This document shows positions 34,428 to 43,706 of a stretch of DNA of 64,000 bases, piece after piece. Position 1 is the first letter of the stretch. Each line of letters opens with the position of its first letter. Source of the DNA: JALOKP01 sp963800865. Its GTDB lineage: Bacteria > Acidobacteriota > Polarisedimenticolia > J045. The notes beneath the pieces are model-generated. The model made no database searches and was not told where the DNA came from. It saw nothing but the letters and a program-made list of their open reading frames with translations. The position numbers and the translations under genes were made by a program. Where the stretch lies: assembly GCA_963800865.1 (NCBI GenBank), contig CAWDCL010000003.1:186001-250000 (forward strand), in the 5' to 3' direction.

Positions 34428-36110
34428 TTGCGTAACCTCGCGCCGATCGTCGAGTGGCTGCCGGCCTACCGCCGTGCGTGGCTCCCGCGCGACCTCCTGG
34501 CGGGCGCCGCAGCCTGGGCGGTGCTCGTCCCGCTCGGGCTCGCCTACTCCGGGATCCTCGGCGTCGACCCGGTGATCGGCCTGTACACGCTCCCTCTGCC
34601 GCTCGTCGCCTACGCCGTCTTCGGCGGCTCACGGTTCTTCGTCGTGGGGCCCGACGCCGCCGTGGTCGTGCTCGCGTCCGCGACCCTGACCGCCGTCGCG
34701 GCGGGGGGAGACCGCCTCTCTCTCGTTCTCCCACTGACGCTCCTGGTCGGCGTGCTGTACCTGGCTTTCTTCCTGCTGAAGTTCGGTTGGATCGCGGACG
34801 TCGTGCCCGATCCCGTCCTCAAGGGATTCGTCGAGGGCATCATCTGGCTCACGGTCCTCAAGCAGATCCCGGCACTGCTGGGGCTCCAGGTCGACCTGCC
34901 GTCTCGCGGCCTGCTGGACAAGCTCGCCGTGATCGGGCGGGCGCTCCCCGAGGCCCACGGGCCGACCACGATCGTCGCCCTGTCGAGCATGGCGGCGCTC
35001 TGGCTGCTCCGGCGGTTCGCCCCCCGGATCCCCGGACCGCCCGTGGTGCTGGCGGCGTCGATCATCCTCGTCCGGCTCTTTGGCCTTGAGCGGGCCGGGG
35101 TCGCCGTGGTGGGCGAGGCTGGCACGAGATCGATGGGCCTCTCCCTGCTCACGGGCCTCGATCTGAGCCGGATCGTCGAACTCGTCCCGGGCGCCCTGGC
35201 GATCGTGGTCCTCGGATACATCAAGAACCTGGGGATCCTCAAGCGGGCGCACGAAGCGGAGCCGGCGGGCGGGCCGCTCGACCCCGACCGGGAGCTGCTC
35301 GCCGTGGGCGCCGCCAACGTCGCCGCGGGGTTGAGCGGCGGTTACCCGGTCGCCGGGTCGCTCTCGGCCACCGCGGCGCGCATCCAGTCGGGGGGGCGGA
35401 CGCAGGTCGCGGGACTGTTCGCCGCCCTGCTCAGCGTCGTCACGGTCCTCTTCCTGCCGGACCTCTTCTCGAACCTCCCGTTCGCCACCCTGGCCGCGAT
35501 CGTCGTCATGGCCCTGGCCGGAATGTCCGACCCCGGCTACCTGCGCCGGCTGTGGACCGTGCGGCGCTTCGAGTTCGCGGTGTCGGTCGCCGCCTTCGCC
35601 GGCGTCCTCGCCTTCGACGTCATGTCCGGTGTGGTGATCGGCCTGGTCCTCGCCCTCTTCAAGCTCGCTTACGGCATCCACGACCCGGTCGTGGCGGTGG
35701 TCGGGCGCACCCCGTCGGGGGCGTTCGTGGACCGGGACCAGCAGAAGACCGCGGCGGAGATCCCGGGGATGCTGATCCTCCGCTGCTACGCCCCGCTCGT
35801 GTACCTCAACGCCAGGGTGCTGACGGGCCGGATGAAGAGCCTGGCCCTGGCGCGCGAGGGCCTGCGTGTCGTGGTGCTCGACGGGACCGCGTCGTCCGGG
35901 ATCGACAGCACCGCCGCCGAAGCGTTCCGTGTCGCGCGGGACGAACTCGCCGCCGCGGGGATGGCGCTGTGGGTCGTGAACGTCCGCGAGGACGGCTGGA
36001 GGCTGGTGGCGGCCGCCCTGGAGGCGGCGGGCGCCCCGGTCCCGCCGAGGTTCGAGTCGCTCGCCGACGCGGTGGCCCGGTTCGAGAACTCAAGCGTCGC
36101 GGAAGCGTGA
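34428..36110 (+). CDS. SulP-family anion transporter with STAS domain (second copy)
   Basis: 560 residues from a TTG start at 34428 (gggagaga ribosome binding site 9 nt upstream; no better ATG in frame). The transmembrane core runs about 10-400 with PLGLAYSGILGVDPVIGLYT and SGGYPVAGSLSATAARIQSG, followed by a STAS domain (about 450-550, MLILRCYAPLVYLNARVLTG). It belongs to a different subgroup from the SulP at 23809. It follows the sulfatase and the mosaic junk, so sulfate movement is a reasonable but unproven role. Confidence 0.88.
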   Translation: MRNLAPIVEWLPAYRRAWLPRDLLAGAAAWAVLVPLGLAYSGILGVDPVIGLYTLPLPLVAYAVFGGSRFFVVGPDAAVVVLASATLTAVAAGGDRLSLVLPLTLLVGVLYLAFFLLKFGWIADVVPDPVLKGFVEGIIWLTVLKQIPALLGLQVDLPSRGLLDKLAVIGRALPEAHGPTTIVALSSMAALWLLRRFAPRIPGPPVVLAASIILVRLFGLERAGVAVVGEAGTRSMGLSLLTGLDLSRIVELVPGALAIVVLGYIKNLGILKRAHEAEPAGGPLDPDRELLAVGAANVAAGLSGGYPVAGSLSATAARIQSGGRTQVAGLFAALLSVVTVLFLPDLFSNLPFATLAAIVVMALAGMSDPGYLRRLWTVRRFEFAVSVAAFAGVLAFDVMSGVVIGLVLALFKLAYGIHDPVVAVVGRTPSGAFVDRDQQKTAAEIPGMLILRCYAPLVYLNARVLTGRMKSLALAREGLRVVVLDGTASSGIDSTAAEAFRVARDELAAAGMALWVVNVREDGWRLVAAALEAAGAPVPPRFESLADAVARFENSSVAEA

Positions 36111-36171
36111 CCTGTCCTTCGCCAGTCGGAATGCGGCCTCGTGTTCACGGGCCGCATCGTGGGTGTCTGCC

Positions 36172-36411
36172 TCAGATCGCGCCGCCGCTCTCGCCGATAC
36201 CGGTGAAGTCGAAGCGCAGCACCGCGACCCCCCGCTCGGCAAGCGCCCGGGCCAGCCGCACCAGCGACTTGAGGTCCTTGCCGCAGGTGAAGCAGTGGGC
36301 CAAGAGGGCCCAGGCCAGCGGCTCGGGGAAGGCGGCGGGATCGGGCCGCTCGAGCTGACCGGCCAGCGGGTGGCCGAGAGCACCGGGGATCGCGACGCGC
36401 TGGGTCGGCAT
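36172..36411 (-). pseudogene. truncated alpha/beta hydrolase (OsmC-linked type), N-terminal part
   Basis: 79 residues: MPTQRVAIPGALGHPLAGQL, then AHCFTCGKDLKSLVRLARAL and GVAVLRFDFTGIGESGGAI followed by TGA. This is the opening of the hydrolases often fused to OsmC (H-C-F-T-C-G-K-D, then the RFDFTG-G-S-x-G strand). The nucleophile elbow and the rest are missing, so it is non-functional as a hydrolase. I see no continuation downstream. Confidence 0.75.
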
Positions 36412-36564
36412 GACGCGGGGATAGCCCAGCCGCGTGCCGGGGTCAAGCGGGGAGGGGGCGCGGTAGACTGACGCCCTGCCGCAGCACGGGCGATTCCGGC
36501 CATCGGCGGAGACGGTTCGAACAGTGCGATCGCGCCCGGCAGGACAGACGAGAGGATACGTGTC

Positions 36565-38139
36565 ATGAAGCGGATCGCGAAGATCGTGCTTGCGGTTGGC
36601 GCGCTCGGGCTCGCGTGGGGCGTCTACAGCCTGATGCGCGCGGACCGGGCGCTCACGGAGAAGCCCGAGCGCGTTGCGACGACCTGGGCGCCGCCCGTGG
36701 TGTCGTCGGATGTGTCGATCCCGATTCGCCTCGACCACGCGGCGCTCACCCAGCTGGCGAACGACCTGATCCCCGAGTCGTACGAGATTCCGAGTCAGCG
36801 GCTGTTCCAGGTCGAGTCCGGGACGACGAACCCGCTCAGCGGAAGCAGGAGCGCGCCCGAGAGCATCTCGATCAGCGGTCACGGTCTCGTGCGCCGCACC
36901 TCGCCGGTGACGGTGACCGCTGAGCAGGACGGCCTCACCGTCGCGACGGACATCCACGCGGCGTTCACGGCCGAAAAAGGCCCCCTCTCCCAGACGGCGA
37001 TGTCCGATGCCCGCGTGACGGTCAGGATCAGCCTGGATGTGAACGAGAAGTGGGAGCCGGTCGTCACCGTGACGCCCAGCTACGAGTGGACGCGGCGGCC
37101 GGTCGCGCGGCTGTTCAACCTGTTCGACCTGTCGCTCGGGACGGTGGCAGAGGCAGAGCTCGACAGGCAGATCGCGACGATGCGGTCCGAACTGCCGGCG
37201 CTGGTGCGCCGGTGGCTGCCGCTGCAGTCGATCATGGCGTCCACCTGGGAGCAGGCGCACACAACCGTGCGTTTGCCGTCGGAACCGGAGATGTGGCTGA
37301 CCTTCGACCCGGTGTCGGCCTACCTGCGGCCGCCGAGCGCCGAGAACGGCGATCTGCTCCTCAATGTCGGCTTCGTCGCCAACGTGGGACTTTCCACCGA
37401 CCAGCCCGCGACGCCCAAGGCCGAGCCGCTGCCGGCGCCGAGCCAGGCGGCGTCCGACGTGCCGGGTTTTCGCCTCGGTGTGCCGACGCAGCTCGGCTAC
37501 GGCGCGCTCGAGGACGCTCTCACCGCCGCAGTCGGAGACGAGGCGATCAAGTTCGGAACACCCGTGGGCGAAGCGACGATCCGCATCCTGGACGTGGAGG
37601 TCTATCCGTCGGCTCCGAACCTGGTGGTCGGTGCCAAAGTGGATCTCGACCTGCCGGATCGCTGGCTCGACACCAAGGGCTGGGTCTACCTCCACGCCGC
37701 GCCTTCGTTCGATGCCGGTACGAAGGAACTGCGCCTCAGGAACATGACGTTCGCGCGAAGTGTCGACAACACCCTGGTGCGGCTGGCCACGGCCGCGTTC
37801 TCCAGCCAGATCGAGCGCGCCCTCGAGAGCCGCGCGCGGGTGGATCTCCGCGGGCCGCTGGAAGGTGCGATGGCCAGGGCCAATACGCTGCTGGGTGCCG
37901 ATCTGCAGCAGCGGCTCCGCGACAGGGCGTCGCGGGCCACCGGGCCGCTGGCAGACGTCATCTCGATGATCGACGTGACGGCCAAGGTGGATGGCCTGTC
38001 CTCAGTGTCGTTCGCTCTCGAGGAGCAGCGGCTGATCCTGGTGCCGGTCGTGACCGGGTCGTTGAGCGTGCAGCTGCAGCCCGCCCTCAATGCTCCTCCG
38101 GCTCGCGTTGCGGCAGAGGACGGGAATGCGGGTCGCTGA
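36565..38139 (+). CDS. DUF4403 family protein
   Basis: 524 residues with an N-terminal membrane anchor or signal (IAKIVLAVGALGLAWGVYSL). A long beta-rich body with a repeated lipid-binding-like pattern follows (VSIPIRLDHAALTQLANDLIP; LRLRNMTFARSVDNTLVRLA). DUF4403 proteins resemble tubular lipid-binding (BPI/SMP/TULIP-like) folds and are likely periplasmic; the ligand is unknown. The start ATG 36565 has a gagagg ribosome binding site. Single gene. Confidence 0.75.
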   Translation: MKRIAKIVLAVGALGLAWGVYSLMRADRALTEKPERVATTWAPPVVSSDVSIPIRLDHAALTQLANDLIPESYEIPSQRLFQVESGTTNPLSGSRSAPESISISGHGLVRRTSPVTVTAEQDGLTVATDIHAAFTAEKGPLSQTAMSDARVTVRISLDVNEKWEPVVTVTPSYEWTRRPVARLFNLFDLSLGTVAEAELDRQIATMRSELPALVRRWLPLQSIMASTWEQAHTTVRLPSEPEMWLTFDPVSAYLRPPSAENGDLLLNVGFVANVGLSTDQPATPKAEPLPAPSQAASDVPGFRLGVPTQLGYGALEDALTAAVGDEAIKFGTPVGEATIRILDVEVYPSAPNLVVGAKVDLDLPDRWLDTKGWVYLHAAPSFDAGTKELRLRNMTFARSVDNTLVRLATAAFSSQIERALESRARVDLRGPLEGAMARANTLLGADLQQRLRDRASRATGPLADVISMIDVTAKVDGLSSVSFALEEQRLILVPVVTGSLSVQLQPALNAPPARVAAEDGNAGR

Positions 38140-38406
38140 CCGGAGCCGCCAGCGGGAGTCGTGACGCGGCTGGCAGATGGTCGCCGCACGAGGTGTCGGA
38201 CCGGCGCGGCCGGTTTCGTGCAGCACCGAGCGGCGCATCGAGAGCCCGCGTGGTGGCAAGAGCCGCGCCACAGGGAGCGAGCGCACCGGAGGACACCGGC
38301 TGCCGGGTACGATCGGTACGCCGAGCCGACCTTCCGCCAGTCCGTGTCATGCTGTGCCTCGAGAGACCGCCGGTTCGCCGTGTGCGGGGAATCCAAACGC
38401 ACGGTC

Positions 38407-38970
38407 TGAGGATAAGCGATTCAAGTCGCGGATTCTGAGGCGGGGAGCGTAGCCGCAGGCCGGCAGGATGGGGGAGCGGACGGCCGCGGGGGCCGGCCGT
38501 GGTCGGGCGTTGCGCGTCGCGGCGATTAGGCCCGCCTGGGACGCGCGGAGGGCCGCCGTGGAGGCGGAGATCCGCCCTCCGGGTTGTCAGGATCCGCGTG
38601 GGCCGGGCCGTTTGTCGATGAGTTCAGTCCGCCGCGGTGTGGCCGGGAAAGGGGAGCGGGTCCGGCTCGGCGCGGGCCGGCGCGTGGGGCGGGTCACGGG
38701 AGGCCAGCCCGAGGCAGTCGAGGATCGCGCGGGTCGTGTCGGGTGGGTGGATCTGGGCCGGGATTCTCATGCGGGACGAGCAGCGCGGGCACTCGAGCTC
38801 GTCGAGCGCGAACACGAGCGCCGTCGTCCCGTCGCGCCAGCGCCGCTTCAGCCGGTACACGAGGCGGCCGTCGTCCAGGCACGACAGCCGCTCGCTCGCG
38901 ACGGCGGGCGCCGCGCGACGTAGCGACAGAGCCGCTCGAGCCGAACACGAACTGCTCGCGCGGGTTGCCA
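38407..38970 (-). mobile_element. IS91-like element remnant with 3' terminal end
   Basis: The element lies on the minus strand. Degenerate transposase C-terminus (38624-38970) is followed by about 215 bp of non-coding 3' DNA ending at the conserved terminal motif tgaggataagcgattcaag (38407). The same 3' region recurs at 50531 and 61028. That layout, transposase end facing a fixed terminus, is what IS91/ISCR rolling-circle elements have at their origin end. Confidence 0.7.
38624..38970 (-). pseudogene. IS91-family transposase C-terminal remnant, internal deletion
   Basis: Reads SERLSCLDDGRLVYRLKRRW and DGTTALVFALDELECPRC. It then continues SSRMRIPAQIHPPDTTRAIL to a TGA. In intact IS91 transposases the GR.VYRLKR.W.DGT segment and the C-P-R-C zinc segment are separated by roughly a hundred residues; here they are joined, indicating an internal deletion. 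The Tyr nucleophile region is absent. Confidence 0.75.
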
Positions 38971-39032
38971 TCCTGCGCAGGGAGATCGAGGAACTCGACT
39001 CGGCCCTCAGGATGAAGGCTCCGCAGCGCTGA

Positions 39033-39593
39033 CGAAGTGCCGCGGAAGCGATGATCCTGAAGACCGCTCGAATACTCCATGCGGGGGATTGCGGCCGGAA
39101 GCTCATGGCCGGACCTGCCGTCACGGTCGCGGCTGCGGCGCGTCCTGCGCAGGATGCCCTCGAGTGTTCGTCCGGCTCATGGCGAGAGAGGTCCTCGTAG
39201 ATCCGGACTCCGTGATCGTCCGCCACACCACCCGGGGACTGGACCCCGGTGTCCGGCCGACCTGCCAACTGCGGGGACCACATGCTGGCGGCGATCTTCC
39301 CGCCGGACACGGCGGCGGCGATCTTCGAGTGCGTCGGCTTGCGGGCACGGTCGCTGGCAGTGACACCGGCGCGCCCCGCCTCCCGGGCGCCCGCGAGCCC
39401 GTCGGGAAGCAGAGGCGTTCGCTCCGGGATCGGACCGGGGGCCCTGCGCGCCGAGGGCGGTCATTTCCCCCCCTTCCCCTCTCTCCGCCGCTGGTGCTAC
39501 TCTCAGCGTGTCAGGAAGCGTGGCCAGTTCCGCTTGACCGCTGGCGGGCCGCGCATCGAAACGGCAGCATCATTCTCAGGGAGAGGACTTGAA
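39033..39593. other. intergenic stretch with a second, oppositely oriented IS91 fragment
   Basis: 560 nt without an intact gene. At 39285-39425 on the plus strand the frame DHMLAAIFPPDTAAAIFECV followed by GL.ARSLAVTPARP repeats the RM.I.A.IHPPDTT.AIL.C.GL end of the neighbouring IS91 remnant. So this is an inverted second scrap. The last 60 nt hold the gggagagg ribosome binding site of the DUF2860 gene. Confidence 0.5.
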
Positions 39594-40682
39594 ATGAAAC
39601 CCAGCCGTCTGTCCGCATTGCTCATGGCGTTGAGCGTCAGCGCGGCGCCATCGCTCGCCTCAGGAATCAATGCCATTCCCGAGACGCCCGGCTGGCAAGG
39701 GTTCGTGATCCTGGGCGTGGGCTACACGAGCCTCGAGAGCAACGAGATCGCGGGCAACACGCTGATCGACATAGGTATCGATACCATTACATCCGTCAAC
39801 GACGCGGCGCAGAGTGACGATGCCTGGCACGCGGTCGTCACGGGCGAGGTCAATTACACGTTCCGCAACCAGTGGCAGGTCTTTTTCGGCACCTCGCTGG
39901 AGGATGCGGTGACGCTGGAGCCCGCGGCCCAGCTCGGTGTTCGCAAGAGCATCGGCTCGAACGGGATCCTGCAGGGCGGCCTTCTGTTCAGTGGCCTTCC
40001 CAGCGACGTCTGGGCGGATCCGTACGCGGAAGGCGTACGGCGCGAGGCGACGAATCGCGACGCCTCCGGACTGCGCCTGAGCTGGGACCGGATCCTGGGC
40101 TCGGCGCTCCAGGTCACGTTCTCCTACCGCGGGATCGACATCGAGAGCGAGCGCAGCGGTCAGGGCGTAACCAGTGTCACCTGCGACACCGCCTGCCAGG
40201 ATCTCCTGCGGCGGGACGGCGACCAGTACTTCGGGGAACTTTCCTACCTCTTCAAACTGGGCGGCGGGCAGCGCCACCTGCTTCGGCCAATGGTCCGCTA
40301 CACGATCGACAACCGCGACGGGGACGCGATCAGCGGGGACAGCTACCGTCTGCAGCTGAGCTACGTCTATCTGGGCCAGGGCTACTCCGTGGCCAGCAAC
40401 GTCGCTGTCGGCGGCCGCAGTTACGACGAGCCCAATCCGATCTACGGCATCGGAATGGACTCGCGCCGCCTCGTGGTCGATGCCACGTTGTTCTACCGGC
40501 TGCCGTTCGCGAGCGGACGTTGGCATGCCGTCGGAAGCGTCCTCTGGGGTGAGCTAGACTCGGACGTCAACTTCCACGACGGCGAAGTTTTCAACGTCAG
40601 CGTCGGCGCGATGTATCGTTTCGGCGGTCCGAGCGGTGCGCAGTCTCAGGGCAATGCGCCCGAGTCGGAACCGGTGCTCTGA
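39594..40682 (+). CDS. DUF2860 outer-membrane barrel protein
   Basis: 362 residues with a signal peptide (cleavage near SLA-SGINAIPETPGW). The mature protein follows DUF2860: VILGVGYTSLESNEIAGNTL, GTSLEDAVTLEPAAQLGVRK, SWDRILGSALQVTFSYRGIDI, and alternating strands to the end (VGAMYRFGG). Predicted outer-membrane beta-barrel; transport or structural role unknown. It stands alone between IS remnants. Confidence 0.85.
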   Translation: MKPSRLSALLMALSVSAAPSLASGINAIPETPGWQGFVILGVGYTSLESNEIAGNTLIDIGIDTITSVNDAAQSDDAWHAVVTGEVNYTFRNQWQVFFGTSLEDAVTLEPAAQLGVRKSIGSNGILQGGLLFSGLPSDVWADPYAEGVRREATNRDASGLRLSWDRILGSALQVTFSYRGIDIESERSGQGVTSVTCDTACQDLLRRDGDQYFGELSYLFKLGGGQRHLLRPMVRYTIDNRDGDAISGDSYRLQLSYVYLGQGYSVASNVAVGGRSYDEPNPIYGIGMDSRRLVVDATLFYRLPFASGRWHAVGSVLWGELDSDVNFHDGEVFNVSVGAMYRFGGPSGAQSQGNAPESEPVL

Positions 40683-40859
40683 TCCGGCGCCTCCGGAGCA
40701 GGTCATGGCCCGGGAGATGGAACGTGGCCTCGAGGGCTGTCCCTCGCCAATACCTCGTCCGCCTTGCCCTTCAACGAGTTGTGTTCCTGTTCAGGATACC
40801 CGAATCGCCCGCAGACGAGCCCGGTTGCCCTCCGTCCCTACCGCCATGATCGCGCGAGG

Positions 40860-41818
40860 ATGCTCAACCGCGCTTCTGCCGTCGCCCGGGCTCTCCTCGC
40901 GATCTTCGCCAGCCGGACCGACCTGATCCTCGAGAACCTCGCGCTCCGACAGCAGCTTTCCGTCCTCCGACGGAAGCACCCTCGACCTCGTCTCCGCGCT
41001 TCCGATCGATTCTTCTGGCTTACCCTGCGCCGCGGGTGGCCGCGATGGAAGGAGACGCTCGCCATCGTCCAGCCCGAGACCGTCATCCGCTGGCATCGTG
41101 AGGGCTTCAGGCGGTACTGGCGCTGGAAGTCGCGGCGCCGCGCGTCCACGGCGAGATCCAGAAGCTCGGTCTTGAGGTCTCCGAACGCACGGTCTCGCGC
41201 CCTATGCCCCGGCGCCCGACTGATCCCGACGCACGGCAACGATGGCGCACCTTTCTCGCCAACCACCGCGAGGCCATCGCCGCGATCGACTTCTTCACGG
41301 TCCCCACCGCCACGTTCCGTGTGCTCTACATCTTCTTCATCGTCCACCACGCTCGGCGCGTACTGTTGCACTTCCGTATCACCGGCCATCCGACGGCGGC
41401 CTGGATCACGCAACAACTCCGCGAGGCGTTCCCCTACGACCAGGCACCGCGCTACCTGATCCTCGACCGTGACGCCAAGTACGGCAACGAGGTGATCATC
41501 GCGATCCGCCCCATGGGCATCGAACGAAAGCAGATCACGGCGCGCAGTCCCTGGCAGAACGGAGTCGCCGAGAGGTTCGTAGGCACCGCACGCCGCGATC
41601 TCCTCGACCACGTCATCGTCCTCAACGAGAAACACCTCCAGCGCCTTCTGGCCTGCTTCGCCTCGTACTACCTCAACGACCGGACGCACTTGTCCCTGGA
41701 GAAGGATGCGCCCGCGGTGCGAGCCGTGGAGCCGAAGCCGCATCCAGCCGCCGAGATCATCGCTCTACTTCGCCTCGGCGGGCTTCATCATCGCTACGCT
41801 TGGCGTCGCGCGGCATGA
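40860..41818 (+). pseudogene. integrase-type (DDE) IS transposase with internal deletion
   Basis: Starts MLNRASAVARALLAIFASRT and continues NLALRQQLSVLRRKHPRPRL...WRWKSRRR. Near 41135 about 100 bp appear deleted and the frame changes to RVHGEIQKLGLEVSERTVSR. It then runs through AAIDFFTVPTATFRVLYIFF (first Asp), ILDRDAKYG (second Asp) and NGVAERFVGTARRDLLDH (Glu). The rve catalytic core of an IS3/IS481-like integrase family is intact, but the protein is broken. Further pieces of the same family lie at 50948-51252, 62150 and 63182. Confidence 0.8.
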
Positions 41819-42024
41819 CGGTTCCGCTCGACAAGTCCATTGACGCGGTCTCGTCGTGGGGCTCGTGTGCCTTTGCGGAAGGCAAACCTCCGCCGTCTCT
41901 GTCAGCCGATGGGCATGATAGTCGCCGGCACACGCAGGGCACGTTCGGCCGGCCTGATTGTCTGCCAACCCAAGCCGCGTGAATCATCAGCAATGCGCGG
42001 ACTCGATCTTGGCGAAGGACAACA
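41719..42024 (+). repeat. right-hand part and terminus of the integrase-type IS (copy 1)
   Basis: Transposase C-terminus (AVEPKPHPAAEIIAL) plus about 200 bp of 3' DNA, ending in a terminus at 41996-42024 (cgcggactcgatcttggcga, then aggacaaca). It aligns with 50948-51252 throughout, including GGLHHRYAWRRAA. The inverse of the last bases recurs at 58361-58386. Confidence 0.8.
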
Positions 42025-42134
42025 ACCGTGTGCCCTTCCGAACTCCACCCGACGATGCTACCATGAGCGCGTGATCAAGCGCGTGGTTGCGCCAAATGGC
42101 TGCCAAGTAGCCGCCTACATTAGGGGTTCGGCCC

Positions 42135-43703
42135 ATGATAACCCAGTTGATACGTTGGACGATGCGCGGCGTCATCGCAATCGCCCTGGTTGCAGCGACC
42201 ATGCTCGGTATACGCGCATACCAATCACGGAGCTTTCCGGCGCTTGAACCCTGGCATACCTTCGTGCCAGATGAGTTGAGCGCGAAGCAGATGGATGCGG
42301 CAGATTGGCCTGCCTATCTGAAAGCGGAGCAGCGAATTCTCGAATCGGTACGAACCAATGTCACCGACAAGCTCACGGCGCGTCAGAAGAAGCCCTTCAA
42401 TCGCTATTTCGATGGAAGCATCGTTTATCCGGCGCACTTCGCGCAGGACTGGAATCGCTCCTATGTGCTCGAGCCGGCCGACAAGCCGGTCGGGGCGGTG
42501 GTGCTATTGCACGGTCTGACCGACTCGCCCTACAGCCTGCGCCATATTGCGCGCAGCTATGTCGCCCGCGGTTTCGTTGCGGTCGCGATCAGACTGCCCG
42601 GACACGGCACCGTACCCGCCGGCCTTTCAACAGTTGACTGGGAAGAGTGGATGGCGGCGACGCGTCTGGCAGTCAGGGAAGCGCGTCGACGTACCGACGC
42701 CAAGGCCCCCCTGCATCTGGTCGGATTCTCCAATGGCGGCGCACTCGCCGTGAAATATGCACTCGACGCAATCGAAGACCAGCGGTTGGCCCGCCCGGAT
42801 CGCATTGTGTTGCTTTCCCCGATGATCGGCATTACCCGTTTCGCACGCTTCGCCGGCCTTGCCGGACTCCCCGCATTCTTGCCTTCATTTGCCAAGGCGG
42901 CGTGGCTGGGCATAGTACCCGAATTCAATCCTTTCAAATACAACTCGTTTCCGGTTAATGGCGGCCGGCAGGCGCACCGGCTGACGCAGGTGTTGCAACA
43001 AGAGATCGCGCGCGTGGAGCGCGCCAACAAGCTGGCGGATATTGCACCCATTCTGACTTTCCAGTCCGTGGCGGACTTCACTGTCAGCACACCGGCAATC
43101 GTGACTGCGCTATATGCCCATCTGCCCGAGAACGGCAGCGAACTGGTACTATTTGACGTAAACCGCACGATCATGTTCGGCCCGCTCTTGCGCGAATCCG
43201 CATACCGGGCGCTGGAGCGAATAGTGCCGAAAGCCCCGCAGCGCTATCGAATCACGGTGGTTACGAACAACAAAACCGACAACGCAACAACAGTGGTTCG
43301 CAGCATCGCAGCAGGCCAGGTTACAGAAGAGCTTCGCGTGCTCGACGTGCCCTACCCGCCTGAAGTGTTTTCACTTTCGCATGTCGCCATTCCATTCCCG
43401 CTGACCGACTCGCTCTACGGGCTCAAGCCGGGGACGGATGAATCGTTCGGAGTGAATCTAGGGACCATGGTCCCGCGGGGTGAACGAGGTGCTTTGCTGG
43501 TCAACATGGACTTCCTGTCTCGAATTGCGTCAAATCCCTTTTTTGCGTTCGTTCTCGAGAGAATCGAAGCGGGGATAGACCAGCCCCCGGTCCGCGCGAC
43601 GCTTCCTGGTGCGGCCTACGTGCCGGAAACGGCATCAGACGAAATCGCAGAGGATGCGACGGCCGAGGAACACGTGACGACGGAGTCGTCTTTCGATCCG
43701 TAA
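42135..43703 (+). CDS. alpha/beta hydrolase (S33-like), membrane-anchored
   Basis: 522 residues with an N-terminal helix (GVIAIALVAATMLGI) that suggests export or anchoring. The hydrolase core holds the oxyanion strand VVLLHGLTDSPYSLRHIA, the nucleophile elbow GFSNG (Ser 199) and a late His in SLSHVAIP. The C-terminus is extended beyond the usual monoacylglycerol-lipase size. Likely a lipase or esterase. Codon use is visibly less GC-rich than in flanking genes, and an IS terminus ends 110 bp upstream, so horizontal acquisition is likely. Convergent with the ceramidase-like gene, 3 nt apart. Confidence 0.85.
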   Translation: MITQLIRWTMRGVIAIALVAATMLGIRAYQSRSFPALEPWHTFVPDELSAKQMDAADWPAYLKAEQRILESVRTNVTDKLTARQKKPFNRYFDGSIVYPAHFAQDWNRSYVLEPADKPVGAVVLLHGLTDSPYSLRHIARSYVARGFVAVAIRLPGHGTVPAGLSTVDWEEWMAATRLAVREARRRTDAKAPLHLVGFSNGGALAVKYALDAIEDQRLARPDRIVLLSPMIGITRFARFAGLAGLPAFLPSFAKAAWLGIVPEFNPFKYNSFPVNGGRQAHRLTQVLQQEIARVERANKLADIAPILTFQSVADFTVSTPAIVTALYAHLPENGSELVLFDVNRTIMFGPLLRESAYRALERIVPKAPQRYRITVVTNNKTDNATTVVRSIAAGQVTEELRVLDVPYPPEVFSLSHVAIPFPLTDSLYGLKPGTDESFGVNLGTMVPRGERGALLVNMDFLSRIASNPFFAFVLERIEAGIDQPPVRATLPGAAYVPETASDEIAEDATAEEHVTTESSFDP

Positions 43704-43706
43704 CGG

